The notes under the pieces: model-generated
The model's input: the letters and a program-made list of their open reading frames with translations, nothing else
Told to the model about the DNA's origin: nothing
Databases searched by the model: none
Origin: Proteiniborus ethanoligenes
Lineage (GTDB): Bacteria > Bacillota > Clostridia > Tissierellales > Proteiniboraceae
Reading direction: 5' to 3'
Assembly (NCBI RefSeq): GCF_900107485.1
Contig: NZ_FNQE01000019.1
Location: forward strand, 1-64,000
DNA: 64,000 nucleotides
Made by a program: the position numbers and the translations under genes
Shown here: positions 16,874 through 26,038 of the stretch, in pieces
Layout of the letters: every line of letters begins with the position of its first letter
Numbering within the stretch: position 1 is the stretch's first letter

Positions 16874-18070
16874 ATGGATAAATCTAGAAAATTAGCTGGA
16901 AGTCTAATAAAGTATCATAGGGAAAGACTTGGAATTACCCAGAAAGAGCTATGCAGTGGTATATGCGTAGTTTCTCATTTAAGTAAGATCGAGAACAATA
17001 AGGTAGACTCAAGCCCACAAATTATTCAAGAATTATTTCAAAAATTAGGTATGAATTATTATGATGATGAAGATTTTATTAAAAAAAATCAATATAATTT
17101 TGAAAAGTTTTATTCTAATATCAACTATCATAGGAAGACAGACAGTATAGTTGAAGAAATTATAAAAGAGAAAGATAGACTTATTAATAGTCCTTTAATC
17201 ATAGATTATCTTTTAGTTGAAGCCTATTCTGATATCAACAAACATAACAATATAAAAAGACTTTCTGAACTAGAAATCTACATGAACACACAGCAAATAG
17301 GTTGGTTCTATATAGTAAAAGCTTGGAATTGTGGTAAAAGCAAAGAGGATAATGTTAGAGAGTTACTCTCTAGAAGCTATGCATTATTAAGAAACAGTTA
17401 TTCATTATTAACATTGATGAGTCTTGAATTAGGAGAAGGAAATTTTTACAAGGCTATAGAATTAGGCTCTGAGACTATAAGTCTAGCACTAATTGAAGGC
17501 AATGTGATGGCAATAGCCAATGTTAACTTGCTTATAGGCAACTGCTATGCTGCACAAAATTTACCAGATTTAATGTTGCCTTATTATGAAAGAGCTAAGA
17601 ATATTCTTTTTGAATTAGACAGGCAGGATTTAATCGCAGCTATTAATTATAATATTGGAGCTACTTTTTTTGAGAGTGGTCAGCATGAAAAGGCCTTATA
17701 TTATTTAGAAAAATCACATGACAAAAGATCAATGGAGGATTATTCTGCATTTCTTTTATATCATAAATTAGGCTTAGTGCATTTGAGATTAGATAGCAAT
17801 AATAAGGCTAAAGATTATATCGAGAAAGCAAAAGAAAAGTTGAACCTATTATCGGAAGACTATGATGTTAATTCTCTCATGATAGAAGTAGCTGAATTAC
17901 AGCTAGAAAATGGTTATTTGGATAATCCAGTTTATTTAGAGAAATTGGAGAAGCTATGCAGGATATTAAATGTTCAACATCCTAAAGGATTTTATCTTTT
18001 TCACAAAAGGATGTTAGAGCAAGTATATTGTCACTTAAGGCAATACAAAAAAGCTTACCTTCTTAAATAA
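16874..18070 (+). CDS. XRE-type HTH regulator with TPR repeats (RRNPP-like)
   Basis: The roughly 398-residue protein has an N-terminal XRE helix-turn-helix (about 8-60; ITQKELCSGICVVSHLSKIE) followed by alpha-helical TPR-like repeats to the C terminus (for example NYNIGATFFESGQHEKALYYLEKS). This is the architecture of the RRNPP regulators, which sense short peptides, and of related efflux or toxin regulators. The start is ATG 16874 behind TTGGAGGT; the longer frame from 16826 has no ribosome binding site. It is followed by an MFS exporter gene on the same strand with its own promoter, suggesting it controls that gene. No pheromone-like small ORF was recognised beside it. Confidence 0.82.
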   Translation: MDKSRKLAGSLIKYHRERLGITQKELCSGICVVSHLSKIENNKVDSSPQIIQELFQKLGMNYYDDEDFIKKNQYNFEKFYSNINYHRKTDSIVEEIIKEKDRLINSPLIIDYLLVEAYSDINKHNNIKRLSELEIYMNTQQIGWFYIVKAWNCGKSKEDNVRELLSRSYALLRNSYSLLTLMSLELGEGNFYKAIELGSETISLALIEGNVMAIANVNLLIGNCYAAQNLPDLMLPYYERAKNILFELDRQDLIAAINYNIGATFFESGQHEKALYYLEKSHDKRSMEDYSAFLLYHKLGLVHLRLDSNNKAKDYIEKAKEKLNLLSEDYDVNSLMIEVAELQLENGYLDNPVYLEKLEKLCRILNVQHPKGFYLFHKRMLEQVYCHLRQYKKAYLLK

Positions 18071-18141
18071 GTTTCCTAGCAAAACATAAAAACTGCTATT
18101 AAATATGATTGTTAACCATAATATTTCCCAAAATTAAAAGA

Positions 18142-18170
18142 TTGAACTAGTTTTAGCAAGGTGGTACAAT
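18142..18170 (+). promoter_or_regulatory. Sigma-A promoter of the MFS gene
   Basis: TTGAAC (18142-18147), a 17-base spacer and TACAAT (18165-18170) form a good sigma-A promoter, 36 bases before the MFS start codon. Confidence 0.7.
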
Positions 18171-18206
18171 TAATTCAGCAAATATGTATTTCAAGGAGCT
18201 GGAAAA

Positions 18207-19442
18207 ATGAAAAGAGAAAATGTGTGGTCTAAGGACTTTACACTAATCACCATAGGTACGATTATATCTGCCATAGCTGGTCAAACCATTAACCTTCCAA
18301 TGAGCCTTATGGTATTTGACGAAACTGGATCTACTTTATTGTCCGCATTTCTATTCATTGCGGGGATGATTCCTAGTGTTATATTACCTATATTAATCGC
18401 TCCATTTATAGACAGATATCCAAAAAAGAAAATTATAGTAGGCTTAGACTATCTTATGGGGCTTTTATTTCTGCTGATTGCTTATATTGTCAATATTACA
18501 GGATTTCAATACTCCCTTTATCTACTTTTTAGCCTAATAACAGGATTTATCAGTACCATTTATCATTTGACATATCAAGCTTGGTTTCCTGATTTAATAC
18601 CTGTGGGTTTTGAGCAACAGGGCTATGCAGTTTCATCCTCCATATATCCTACTGTTATGATTGTTATGTCGCCTGTTGCAGCTTATTTATATAAAACATT
18701 TTCAATAAGTATATTGTTTATAATTATAGGCATACTTACAATTCTAGCAGCAACCTTTGAGGTTTTTATAGCTAATATACATAATGGCCAAAAGGATGGC
18801 AAGCTTGATTTTAAACAATACAAAGCCGATATCCTAGGAGGATTCAGTTTTTTGAAAGAAGAAAAAGGAATAAGAAACATATATACTTATATGAGTATAA
18901 CAAATGGAACAGCTACTGGATTACATTTAATGGTGCAGGCCTATTTTCAGACTGTTAGCTTTTTAACAGTTACCATGCTTGCATTTCTAAAGAGCGCAGA
19001 AACAGTAGGTAGAATTATTGGGGGAGCAGTCCAATACAAAGTGGACGTACCTCCAAAGAAACGATATGGGATTACTAAATTTGTATATATTTTTTATGAA
19101 ACTATGGATATTATTTTATTATTTATTCCTTACCCATTTATGATAGTAAACCGCTTCTTATGTGGTGTTTTAGGTATGACATCAGCAACACTACGTGAAA
19201 CCAGTGTCCAATCCTATTTGCCAAGTAATATGCGGGCAAAAGTCAATGCTGTATTTAATGTATTTATGGCTTCATCTATAATCCTGTTTCAAATTTTAAC
19301 TGGATTTTTAGGCGATATGATTGGATATAGAAAGACTGCAGTTATATTAGCTGGAATTTCTTTAATCTCTATATTTATTTTTATTATAGTTCCTTCTGCT
19401 GAGAATAGCAAAGTATATGAAGCAACCAGAGCAAAAATTTAA
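18207..19442 (+). CDS. MFS transporter (macrolide-efflux/enterobactin-exporter-like)
   Basis: The 411-residue protein has the 12-helix pattern of the major facilitator superfamily, with the A-like loop motif DRYPKKKIIVGLD between helices 2 and 3. Its N terminus (IISAIAGQTINLPMSLMVFDETGST) is typical of the MFS_3/EntS/MefA-like exporter group, so drug or natural-product export is likely. CAAGGAG precedes the ATG. It follows the TPR regulator gene and has its own promoter, so it may be the target of that regulator. The exported compound cannot be named. Confidence 0.85.
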   Translation: MKRENVWSKDFTLITIGTIISAIAGQTINLPMSLMVFDETGSTLLSAFLFIAGMIPSVILPILIAPFIDRYPKKKIIVGLDYLMGLLFLLIAYIVNITGFQYSLYLLFSLITGFISTIYHLTYQAWFPDLIPVGFEQQGYAVSSSIYPTVMIVMSPVAAYLYKTFSISILFIIIGILTILAATFEVFIANIHNGQKDGKLDFKQYKADILGGFSFLKEEKGIRNIYTYMSITNGTATGLHLMVQAYFQTVSFLTVTMLAFLKSAETVGRIIGGAVQYKVDVPPKKRYGITKFVYIFYETMDIILLFIPYPFMIVNRFLCGVLGMTSATLRETSVQSYLPSNMRAKVNAVFNVFMASSIILFQILTGFLGDMIGYRKTAVILAGISLISIFIFIIVPSAENSKVYEATRAKI

Positions 19443-19485
19443 AGCTGTATATTTATGAGAAAGAATTAAATAGACTTGAAATTAA

Positions 19486-19512
19486 ATGAGTTAGGGGCAG
19501 ACCCTAACTCAT
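19486..19512. terminator. Hairpin between convergent genes
   Basis: ATGAGTTAGGG pairs perfectly with CCCTAACTCAT (11 bp) around GCAGA. It lies between the MFS gene and the minus-strand nuclease gene, whose stop codon is in the stem, so it can serve both directions. The T-tails are weak. Confidence 0.65.
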
Positions 19513-20471
19513 AAATATATGACCATTTCTTCAGGTAAGGAATTAATTTCAGAGTACAATATATCTCTAAAATCTATATTGGCTTTTTCATTTCTATCGA
19601 GAGAATTAGAGAGGCTCAGGTTTTTACCGGCATTAATGAAATTTTCAATATCTTTCTCTTTTAAAACGGGAAAAGTAGATTTAGACAAAATCTCTCCCTT
19701 AGATACAAAAAATAATTTATAGCCAGTATCTATAGGCATCTTTAATAGTATATCTTTAAAGAACATCGTTTTATAGCCATATAGCCCAGTTTTTAAATAA
19801 TTAAAACCATAAATCATATCCCTATAAATAGAAGCAGTTACATATTGAAGCTTAGAAGCTGCTTCTTTCATTTTATCCTCTAGCCTGTTAATAAATAAAA
19901 CCATACTCTTATCATAGAGAAAAATTTCTTGTAATGAGTTTTTATTTTCTTCAAATAATTTCCTATTCATAGTAATTGGAATAAGATTGTATTGGAAATC
20001 ATACCCTTCATGGGTTTTAATTACTGGGTATATGTTTTTTAAAGAATTAAGTAGCTCCAATAAGAAAAATTTTCTCCTGAAAGGACCAAAGCTATTTTCT
20101 TCTCTTTTGCTTATCATAGATAAGGATTTATGAATATTATAATCCTCAACCTTTATATATGCATATCGCTCATCATTTTTAAGCTGAGTATTAAACATAG
20201 GCTTTATTTTCTTAATTAATTCACATTCTAACAATACTGCTTCTAAGTGAGTGTCTGTAACTATATATTCAATATCATTAATGAAGGATATCATTTTTTC
20301 TACCTTACTCCATTTAGGCTTTTTTACAAAGTAAGACTTAACCCTATTTCTAAGAGAGATACTCTTACCAATATAGATAATTCTTCCATTAAGGTCTAGC
20401 ATTTCATAAACACCTGGCTGAGCTGGAATCGTGTTTATTTTTTCTAATAAATCTTTAGAAATCTTATTCAT
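19509..20471 (-). CDS. GIY-YIG nuclease related to the UvrC/Cho N-terminal half
   Basis: The 320-residue protein begins with a GIY-YIG domain of UvrC type (PGVYEMLDLNGRIIYIGKSISLRNRVKSY split over residues about 19-48) and a UVR-like helical segment near the middle (KMKEAASKLQY). It lacks the RNase H-like endonuclease V and HhH domains of full UvrC, so it resembles the single-incision Cho nuclease rather than UvrC. A role in DNA repair is likely but unproven. AAGGTGA precedes the ATG. Its 3' end meets the MFS gene; the neighbour upstream (20545) is an unrelated transporter. Confidence 0.82.
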   Translation of the reverse strand: MNKISKDLLEKINTIPAQPGVYEMLDLNGRIIYIGKSISLRNRVKSYFVKKPKWSKVEKMISFINDIEYIVTDTHLEAVLLECELIKKIKPMFNTQLKNDERYAYIKVEDYNIHKSLSMISKREENSFGPFRRKFFLLELLNSLKNIYPVIKTHEGYDFQYNLIPITMNRKLFEENKNSLQEIFLYDKSMVLFINRLEDKMKEAASKLQYVTASIYRDMIYGFNYLKTGLYGYKTMFFKDILLKMPIDTGYKLFFVSKGEILSKSTFPVLKEKDIENFINAGKNLSLSNSLDRNEKANIDFRDILYSEINSLPEEMVIYL

Positions 20472-20544
20472 TGGTTCACCTTATCCTTAGTTATCACCTA
20501 TTTATATTAATATAAAAACAATTAAAGAGTATAGGTTTTTATTT

Positions 20545-21606
20545 TTAACTAAGCCTTTCATCTAAATACAGCTTAAATTGAAAGATATATTTAATAAGCA
20601 CCTTGATAGTTCCAGTTATAGGTACGCCTAATATCATACCAAGTATCCCAAAAATGTTTCCAAATAATAATACTGAAAATATAACACTTAAGGGGTGTAG
20701 TCCAACACTATGTGACATAATTTGTGGAGATAAAAATGTGGATTCAATTTGTTGAACTACAATTATTAACACTATTACCCAAATAGTAGTCATAGGGCTG
20801 TTCATTAGAGATAGTATAACTGGCATTATTCCACCGATCCAAGGACCAAAATAGGGAATAATATTTGTTAGGCCAGCAACTAAGCCAATAGTTAGTGCAT
20901 AGGGCACACCTAATATTTTACAGCCTAATCCTGTCAAGAAGCCTACAAAAGCAGCAACTATCAGCTGTCCTCTTATAAAACCTCCTAAGACTTTATCGAT
21001 TTCACCTGCGATTTCTTTAAGCTTTTCACTAAACCTTTCTGGTATAGCTTCCATAATAAGCTTAATAAACTTATCCTTATCCTTAAGATAGTAAAAGGTT
21101 ATTATGGGAGTCATAACTATATCTAACAAGCCACTTGTTGATGAAATAAGTATTGATAAAAACCTAGTTAGTCCTTGCTTTATAGATGTAGAGATTTGAT
21201 CTAATTGAGAATCAATATTAAAAAAATCATAATATTTTTGGAAAGAGATAAAAAAATCCCCCGTTTTTATATTATTTACTGTATTTTCTATAAACTTAAA
21301 AATATTTGGAATATCTGAAATCAAAACAGAAATATCACTTACTAGCCTAGGAATGAATGACATAAAAAGTACAAAAACTATTAAAAAAATCGTTAAAAAA
21401 ATGAGAAGAATAGCTATGCTTCTTTTAAATCCTTTTTTCTCAATCCAATTGACTAATGGATTTAAAATATATGCAAATACTAATGCATATAAAAAAGGAT
21501 TTATAACATCCGCTATATTTTTTCTAATAAAAAATAAGCCTAATATTATTACTGCAAACAAACCAATATCAAAGGCTAATTTATAATGTTTTTTATTTAT
21601 ATCCAT
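20545..21606 (-). CDS. AI-2E family transporter (PerM/YtvI-like membrane protein)
   Basis: The 353-residue protein has about eight membrane segments and the AI-2E/UPF0118 signatures: FAYILNPLVNWIEKKG, GLTNIIPYFGPWIGGIMP and a C-terminal VPITGTIKV. Members include YtvI-like permeases and Na+/H+ or autoinducer exporters, and annotation as an autoinducer-2 exporter is often wrong. The ATG has AAAGGAG ahead of it. It is transcribed away from glnA; the 214-base gap between them holds the glnA promoter. Function beyond membrane transport is not assignable. Confidence 0.85.
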   Translation of the reverse strand: MDINKKHYKLAFDIGLFAVIILGLFFIRKNIADVINPFLYALVFAYILNPLVNWIEKKGFKRSIAILLIFLTIFLIVFVLFMSFIPRLVSDISVLISDIPNIFKFIENTVNNIKTGDFFISFQKYYDFFNIDSQLDQISTSIKQGLTRFLSILISSTSGLLDIVMTPIITFYYLKDKDKFIKLIMEAIPERFSEKLKEIAGEIDKVLGGFIRGQLIVAAFVGFLTGLGCKILGVPYALTIGLVAGLTNIIPYFGPWIGGIMPVILSLMNSPMTTIWVIVLIIVVQQIESTFLSPQIMSHSVGLHPLSVIFSVLLFGNIFGILGMILGVPITGTIKVLIKYIFQFKLYLDERLS

Positions 21607-21750
21607 CTTTGAACTCCTTTAGAGGTAATTTATTAAATTTTACCATAAATAAATGTAAATGAGAATAGAAAAAGAAAAATAACGAAAAAGCATTCACATA
21701 TCAGCTGTTGTGTAGCCTAATAGTGTCCAGATTAATATTTAAAAAAGTTT

Positions 21751-21779
21751 TTGTTATATTTAAATGAATAATGTATAAT
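21751..21779 (+). promoter_or_regulatory. Sigma-A promoter of glnA
   Basis: TTGTTA (21751-21756), a 17-base spacer and TATAAT (21774-21779), about 42 bases before the glnA start codon. Confidence 0.8.
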
Positions 21780-21820
21780 GTATTATATAATTTTATTCTA
21801 TACAAAAGGAGCGCTGTCTC

Positions 21821-23173
21821 ATGATAAAATCCTTAGCTAACAGAGATGAACAAATTGAATTTATTAAAAAAACCATAAAAGAAAAAAATGTTAGGTTTAT
21901 TATTTTACAAATTGCCGATATTCTCGGCTCGGCAAAAAGCATGGCATTACCTATAACTCAGATAGATAAAATTCTTAACAATGAGGTTATGTTTGATGGC
22001 TCTTCTATTGATGGTTTTGCACGTATTGAAGAGTCAGATATGTATCTTAATCCAGACTTATCTACCTTTATAATTTTACCCTGGAAGACTCATAATGGTT
22101 ATACAAATGCTAGAATGATTTGTGACGTATATATGCCTAATGGGAAGCCCTTTAAAGGATGTCCTAGATATGTGCTTAAAAAAGCCCTTGAAAAGGCTTC
22201 GAGTATGGGATTTGATTTTTTTGTTGGTCCTGAGCCTGAATTTTATATGTTTAATGTAGATGAAAAAGGAAGCCCAGTATTAGAAAATAATGATAAAGCA
22301 GCATATTTTGATATGGCACCTATGGATAGAGGTGAAGATGTTAGAGAGGCTATTACTATCGCTTTAGAAGGCTTCGGCTTTGAAGTTGAGGCTGCTCATC
22401 ATGAATGCGGGCCAGGTCAGCATGAAATAGACTTTAAATATGCAGATGCACTAACTACTGCTGACAATATTATGACCTTTAGATATGTTGTAAAAAAGGT
22501 TGCAGATGACTTCGGATTATTTGCTAGCTTTATGCCAAAGCCCGTAGAAGGAATTGCAGGTTCTGGCATGCATCTTAACATGTCTTTGTTTAAAAATGGA
22601 CAAAATATATTCTTTGATGAAAACAAGGAGAATGGATTAAGTGACGAAGCAATGTACTTTATTGGAGGTATATTAAAGCATATCAAAGGCTTTACTGCAA
22701 TTACAAACCCTTTAGTAAATTCCTATAAAAGGTTAGTTAGTGGATTTGAAGCACCAGTAAATATAGCTTGGTCGGAAAAAAACAGGAGTCCTCTTATAAG
22801 AATACCTGCAAAAAGAGGCTTAAGCACAAGAGTTGAGCTTAGAAATCCAGACCCTTCATGCAATCCTTATTTAGCCTTAGCAACGGCTCTAACTGCTGGT
22901 CTTGATGGAATAAAGAACAAAATATACCCACCAGAGCCTGTGAATAAAAACATTTATGAAATGTGCCTAGAGGAAAGACAGGAAAACCATATTGAAGCTT
23001 TGCCAAAGAGCCTATATGAATCTATACTAGAATTATCTAAAAATGAAATAATTAAAGATGCCTTGGGAAGTCATGTAACAGATAAATTTATCTCTGCTAA
23101 GCTAGGAGAGTGGGAAAATTATATTACCAAAGTGCACAAATGGGAGATAGAACAATATTTAAGAGCATACTAA
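21821..23173 (+). CDS. glnA: Glutamine synthetase, type I (alpha)
   Basis: Glutamine synthetase joins ammonia to glutamate using ATP. The 450-residue protein has the type I signatures FDGSSIDGF, GPEPEFYMF, AAHHECGPGQHEID, KPVEGIAGSGMHLNMS and NSYKRLVSGFEAP, and RVELRNPDPSCNPYLALA. Its length is that of the GSI-alpha form of Firmicutes, which is controlled by feedback and protein partners rather than adenylylation. AAAGGAG lies 9 bases before the ATG. It is a single-gene transcript with its own promoter and a downstream hairpin; no glnR is adjacent. The product also feeds the glutamine-using enzymes GlmS and AsnB in this window. Confidence 0.97.
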   Translation: MIKSLANRDEQIEFIKKTIKEKNVRFIILQIADILGSAKSMALPITQIDKILNNEVMFDGSSIDGFARIEESDMYLNPDLSTFIILPWKTHNGYTNARMICDVYMPNGKPFKGCPRYVLKKALEKASSMGFDFFVGPEPEFYMFNVDEKGSPVLENNDKAAYFDMAPMDRGEDVREAITIALEGFGFEVEAAHHECGPGQHEIDFKYADALTTADNIMTFRYVVKKVADDFGLFASFMPKPVEGIAGSGMHLNMSLFKNGQNIFFDENKENGLSDEAMYFIGGILKHIKGFTAITNPLVNSYKRLVSGFEAPVNIAWSEKNRSPLIRIPAKRGLSTRVELRNPDPSCNPYLALATALTAGLDGIKNKIYPPEPVNKNIYEMCLEERQENHIEALPKSLYESILELSKNEIIKDALGSHVTDKFISAKLGEWENYITKVHKWEIEQYLRAY

Positions 23174-23182
23174 TAAAAACAC

Positions 23183-23218
23183 ACATGCTGTGAATAATTT
23201 ATATTCATAGCATGTTTT
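23183..23218 (+). terminator. Terminator after glnA
   Basis: ACATGCT(G)TGAAT pairs with ATTCA(T)AGCATGT (23183-23195 with 23203-23215), followed by a short T-rich tail. Confidence 0.7.
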
Positions 23219-23224
23219 AGATTC

Positions 23225-23270
23225 TGTTTGTAGATAGGCTTTAGTTATGTTATTATTAAAAATGGAATAA
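23225..23270 (+). repeat. 46-bp promoter repeat, copy upstream of glmM
   Basis: Second copy of the repeat at 14365-14410, with one mismatch. It ends 23 bases before the glmM start codon and includes the glmM promoter. Confidence 0.95.
23228..23256 (+). promoter_or_regulatory. Sigma-A promoter of glmM
   Basis: TTGTAG (23228-23233), a 17-base spacer and TATTAT (23251-23256) with an upstream TG. It is the same promoter sequence as that of glmS; here the leader is only about 30 bases and has no ribozyme. Confidence 0.75.
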
Positions 23271-23293
23271 CTTATAGGGGAGGTTGCATTTTT

Positions 23294-24640
23294 ATGGGAA
23301 GACTTTTTGGAACAGATGGAGTTAGGGGAATCGCTAATAAGGACCTGACCTCAGAGCTTGCATTTAAAATAGGAAGAGCAGGAGCTTATGTATTAGCTAA
23401 AAATAAAAAAGACGTAAAAATAGTTGTGGGAATGGACACTAGAATATCTGGAGATATGCTAGAGGCTGCATTAGTATCGGGTATATGCTCAGTAGGTGCA
23501 GATGTAATATCCGTGGGCATAGTGCCAACACCAGCAGTAGCCTATTTGACAAGAGCACTAAATGCAGAAGCAGGAGTAGTCATCTCTGCATCTCATAATC
23601 CTGTAGAGTACAATGGAATAAAAATTTTTAGCGGTACTGGTCATAAGCTTAATGATGAAGTAGAGGAAGAAATAGAGAGCTATATTTTAGACGATATAGA
23701 AGTACCATTAAATCCTACAGGGGGAGAAGTGGGCAAGAGAATTATTATTGATGATGGAGTAAAACGATATACTGATTATATAAGAAAAAGCATAAGCGTA
23801 GATTTTAAAGGTATAAAGGTTGCAATGGATTGTGGGAACGGAGCTGTGTATAAGGCTGCACCTGAGCTTATTAAAGACTTAGGGGCAGAGGTAGAGGTCA
23901 TACACAATAACCCAAATGGAGTAAATATAAATGTAAACTGCGGCTCAACAAAGCCAGAGGAAGTTCAAAAGCTTGTATTAGATACAAAAGCAGACATAGG
24001 TCTATCTTTTGATGGTGATGCAGATAGACTGATAGCTGTAGATGAAAAAGGGAATATAGTTGACGGCGATCATATAATGGCTATATGTGGACTGCATTTA
24101 AAAGAAAAAGGCATGTTAAAACAAGACACTATAGTAGCCACAATAATGAGCAATTTAGGCTTAGATATTTGCTTGAAGGAAGAGCATATAGGACTAATCA
24201 AAACTAAAGTAGGAGATAGATACGTTATAGAGGAAATGCTTAAAGGAGGTTATTCTTTAGGTGGAGAACAATCAGGCCATGTAATATTTCTTGATTATAA
24301 TACTACAGGAGATGGATTGCTAACAGCATTACAGCTTATTGCAGCAATCAAAGAAAGAGGAGAAAAGCTTTCTAAGCTAGCTGGAATAATGACATCTTTG
24401 CCTCAAATTCTTATAAATGCAAAAGTTAGCAATGAGAATAAAAATGCATACCTGGAGGATGAGATTATAAAAGAAGAAATTAGGAAGCTAGAAGAAAAAT
24501 TTCACGGAGAAGGAAGAGTGCTTATTAGACCTTCAGGAACAGAGCCACTAGTACGTGTTATGATAGAAGGAAAAGATCAAGAAGAAATAACATTAATGGC
24601 TAAAAACCTAGCAAACATTATAGAAGAAAGATTAAATTAA
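23294..24640 (+). CDS. glmM: Phosphoglucosamine mutase
   Basis: GlmM converts glucosamine-6-phosphate, the GlmS product, to glucosamine-1-phosphate for UDP-GlcNAc synthesis. The 448-residue protein shows [14 protein letters not shown] at the N terminus, the catalytic phosphoserine loop [13 protein letters not shown] near residue 100, metal motif DGDADR, and the C-terminal phosphate-binding [19 protein letters not shown] precedes the ATG. In many Firmicutes it is the third gene after cdaA-cdaR; here it stands alone behind its own promoter, which is a near-identical copy of the glmS promoter 8.9 kb upstream. Confidence 0.98.
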   Translation: MGRLFGTDGVRGIANKDLTSELAFKIGRAGAYVLAKNKKDVKIVVGMDTRISGDMLEAALVSGICSVGADVISVGIVPTPAVAYLTRALNAEAGVVISASHNPVEYNGIKIFSGTGHKLNDEVEEEIESYILDDIEVPLNPTGGEVGKRIIIDDGVKRYTDYIRKSISVDFKGIKVAMDCGNGAVYKAAPELIKDLGAEVEVIHNNPNGVNINVNCGSTKPEEVQKLVLDTKADIGLSFDGDADRLIAVDEKGNIVDGDHIMAICGLHLKEKGMLKQDTIVATIMSNLGLDICLKEEHIGLIKTKVGDRYVIEEMLKGGYSLGGEQSGHVIFLDYNTTGDGLLTALQLIAAIKERGEKLSKLAGIMTSLPQILINAKVSNENKNAYLEDEIIKEEIRKLEEKFHGEGRVLIRPSGTEPLVRVMIEGKDQEEITLMAKNLANIIEERLN

Positions 24641-24759
24641 TACTGAAAGATTTAACAAAAAGTCTAATAGTAGAAAATACAGGCTATTTCCTGGGAAATA
24701 GTGTCGAATCACGATTAACTTAGGAAATAGAAAAATAACAAAAGAAAAACAGCTAGGTA

Positions 24760-24802
24760 AAACTCCGTAGGGTAATTATACACAAGCCTTTACGGGGTTT
24801 TT
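24760..24802 (+). terminator. Terminator after glmM
   Basis: AAACTCCGTA (24760-24769) pairs with TACGGGGTTT (24791-24800) and runs into TTTTT. About 60 bases upstream lies an extra small palindrome, CTATTTCC-TG-GGAAATAG (24684-24701), of unknown role. Confidence 0.75.
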
Positions 24803-24834
24803 GTACAATATACGGTTTTAAGGAGGCTGACAAA

Positions 24835-25950
24835 ATGAATGGACCAAACATAAGAAGAACAAATAGAAGAACACAAAGAAAAAAAGCAAGAAGAAGGCTT
24901 TTGAGATTTATATATTCAACGATAGTTTTAGCATTACTTATTTTTGCAGGGGTTAAGACTATAAACCTTATAAAAAACATTGGAGTTCCCCAAATTGCAA
25001 AAGATATAATAAAAAAACAACAAGGAAGAATAACTATATTGAATCTAGATAGGGATACTGAGCTTCCTATAAAAAACAATAAATATAGAATAACTAAATT
25101 AGATTCTGGCGAAATAGTCCAGATTATATCTACTGATAAAAATGGCATAGCTACTTCAATGCTACTTGATTATGGTAGTAAATATGAGGTAAAGTGGATT
25201 GAGTCCAACCCTAATTATCCAATTAGAGAAGAAGTCTTTATACTAGAAATAGACCAAGAAAATCATGAAATTATTATTGAGAGTAAAATGCATGATTATA
25301 TTAAGCAGGTACATCATACAGAGGAGGGTGAGCTAGTAGTAGATGAAGTGTTTATTGAAGTGCCTACCATTATGCAGCTACCTGAGCTTCCAAATGGTTG
25401 TGAGATTACTTCACTAACTGCTGTTCTTAACTATAAAGGCTATAATGCTGAAAAAACAGAAATGGCAGACACATATTTGCCTAAAGAGCCTTTTTATCGT
25501 AAGGATGAAAAATTGTTTGGTGCAAATCCATATGTGGCTTATGCAGGAGACCCTAGAGAAAAGCATGGTTTTTTTTCCTATGCTCCTCCTATTGTGGAAG
25601 CAGCAAATCATTTTTTAGACAAGATTAAAGGAGAGGAAAAGCCTATAGATATAAGCGGCAGCACACGAGAGGAGATTATTAAATATTTAGAGCAAGGTAT
25701 CCCAGTAGTGATCTGGGTAACTCTTGATTTAAGCAAGCCTATAAAAACCTACTCATGGCATTTAAGCGATACTGGTGAAAAAGTAGATATGCCTATTAAT
25801 TTACACTGCGTTGTGCTTAATGGCTATGCAGGGGATAATGTTCATGTAATGAATCCATTAGAAGGGCAGGTCATATATAATGCAGATGCTTTTTTCCAAA
25901 GCTACGTTGAGTTGGGCAGTCATGCTATGACTTTAGACGGTTTAAAATAA
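24835..25950 (+). CDS. Membrane-anchored C39-like peptidase with Cna-B-like domain
   Basis: The 371-residue protein has a very basic cytoplasmic start (about 1-25), one membrane helix (about 26-46), a SpaA/Cna-B-type beta domain (about 60-130; TILNLDRDTELPIKNN...KNGIATSMLLDYG) and a C39_2-type papain-like domain with catalytic Cys in NGCEITSL and His in NLHCVVLNGY. It is probably an extracellular, membrane-attached cysteine peptidase or amidase. AAGGAGG precedes the ATG. It is monocistronic, ending in a strong two-way terminator. The substrate is unknown; peptidoglycan peptides or surface proteins are both possible. Confidence 0.83.
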   Translation: MNGPNIRRTNRRTQRKKARRRLLRFIYSTIVLALLIFAGVKTINLIKNIGVPQIAKDIIKKQQGRITILNLDRDTELPIKNNKYRITKLDSGEIVQIISTDKNGIATSMLLDYGSKYEVKWIESNPNYPIREEVFILEIDQENHEIIIESKMHDYIKQVHHTEEGELVVDEVFIEVPTIMQLPELPNGCEITSLTAVLNYKGYNAEKTEMADTYLPKEPFYRKDEKLFGANPYVAYAGDPREKHGFFSYAPPIVEAANHFLDKIKGEEKPIDISGSTREEIIKYLEQGIPVVIWVTLDLSKPIKTYSWHLSDTGEKVDMPINLHCVVLNGYAGDNVHVMNPLEGQVIYNADAFFQSYVELGSHAMTLDGLK

Positions 25951-25962
25951 TATACTAGAACA

Positions 25963-26014
25963 AATAAATGCTCTTTTCTGGATATGGCATTATATCTAGA
26001 AAAGAGCATTTATT
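25963..26014. terminator. Two-way terminator between convergent genes
   Basis: A 23-base arm (25963-25985) pairs with 25992-26014 with only one G-U pair, around GGCATT. It separates the C39-like peptidase gene from the minus-strand dlt-like operon and has T-rich or A-rich tails suited to both directions. Confidence 0.9.
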
Positions 26015-26038
26015 ATTAGATAATTATTCAAACATTGT

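Noticed and set aside
24640-24834. Possible riboswitch in the glmM to C39-peptidase gap
   Set aside because: Several short palindromes are present, but the conserved cores of c-di-GMP, c-di-AMP and other common riboswitches are absent; the main structure is a terminator.
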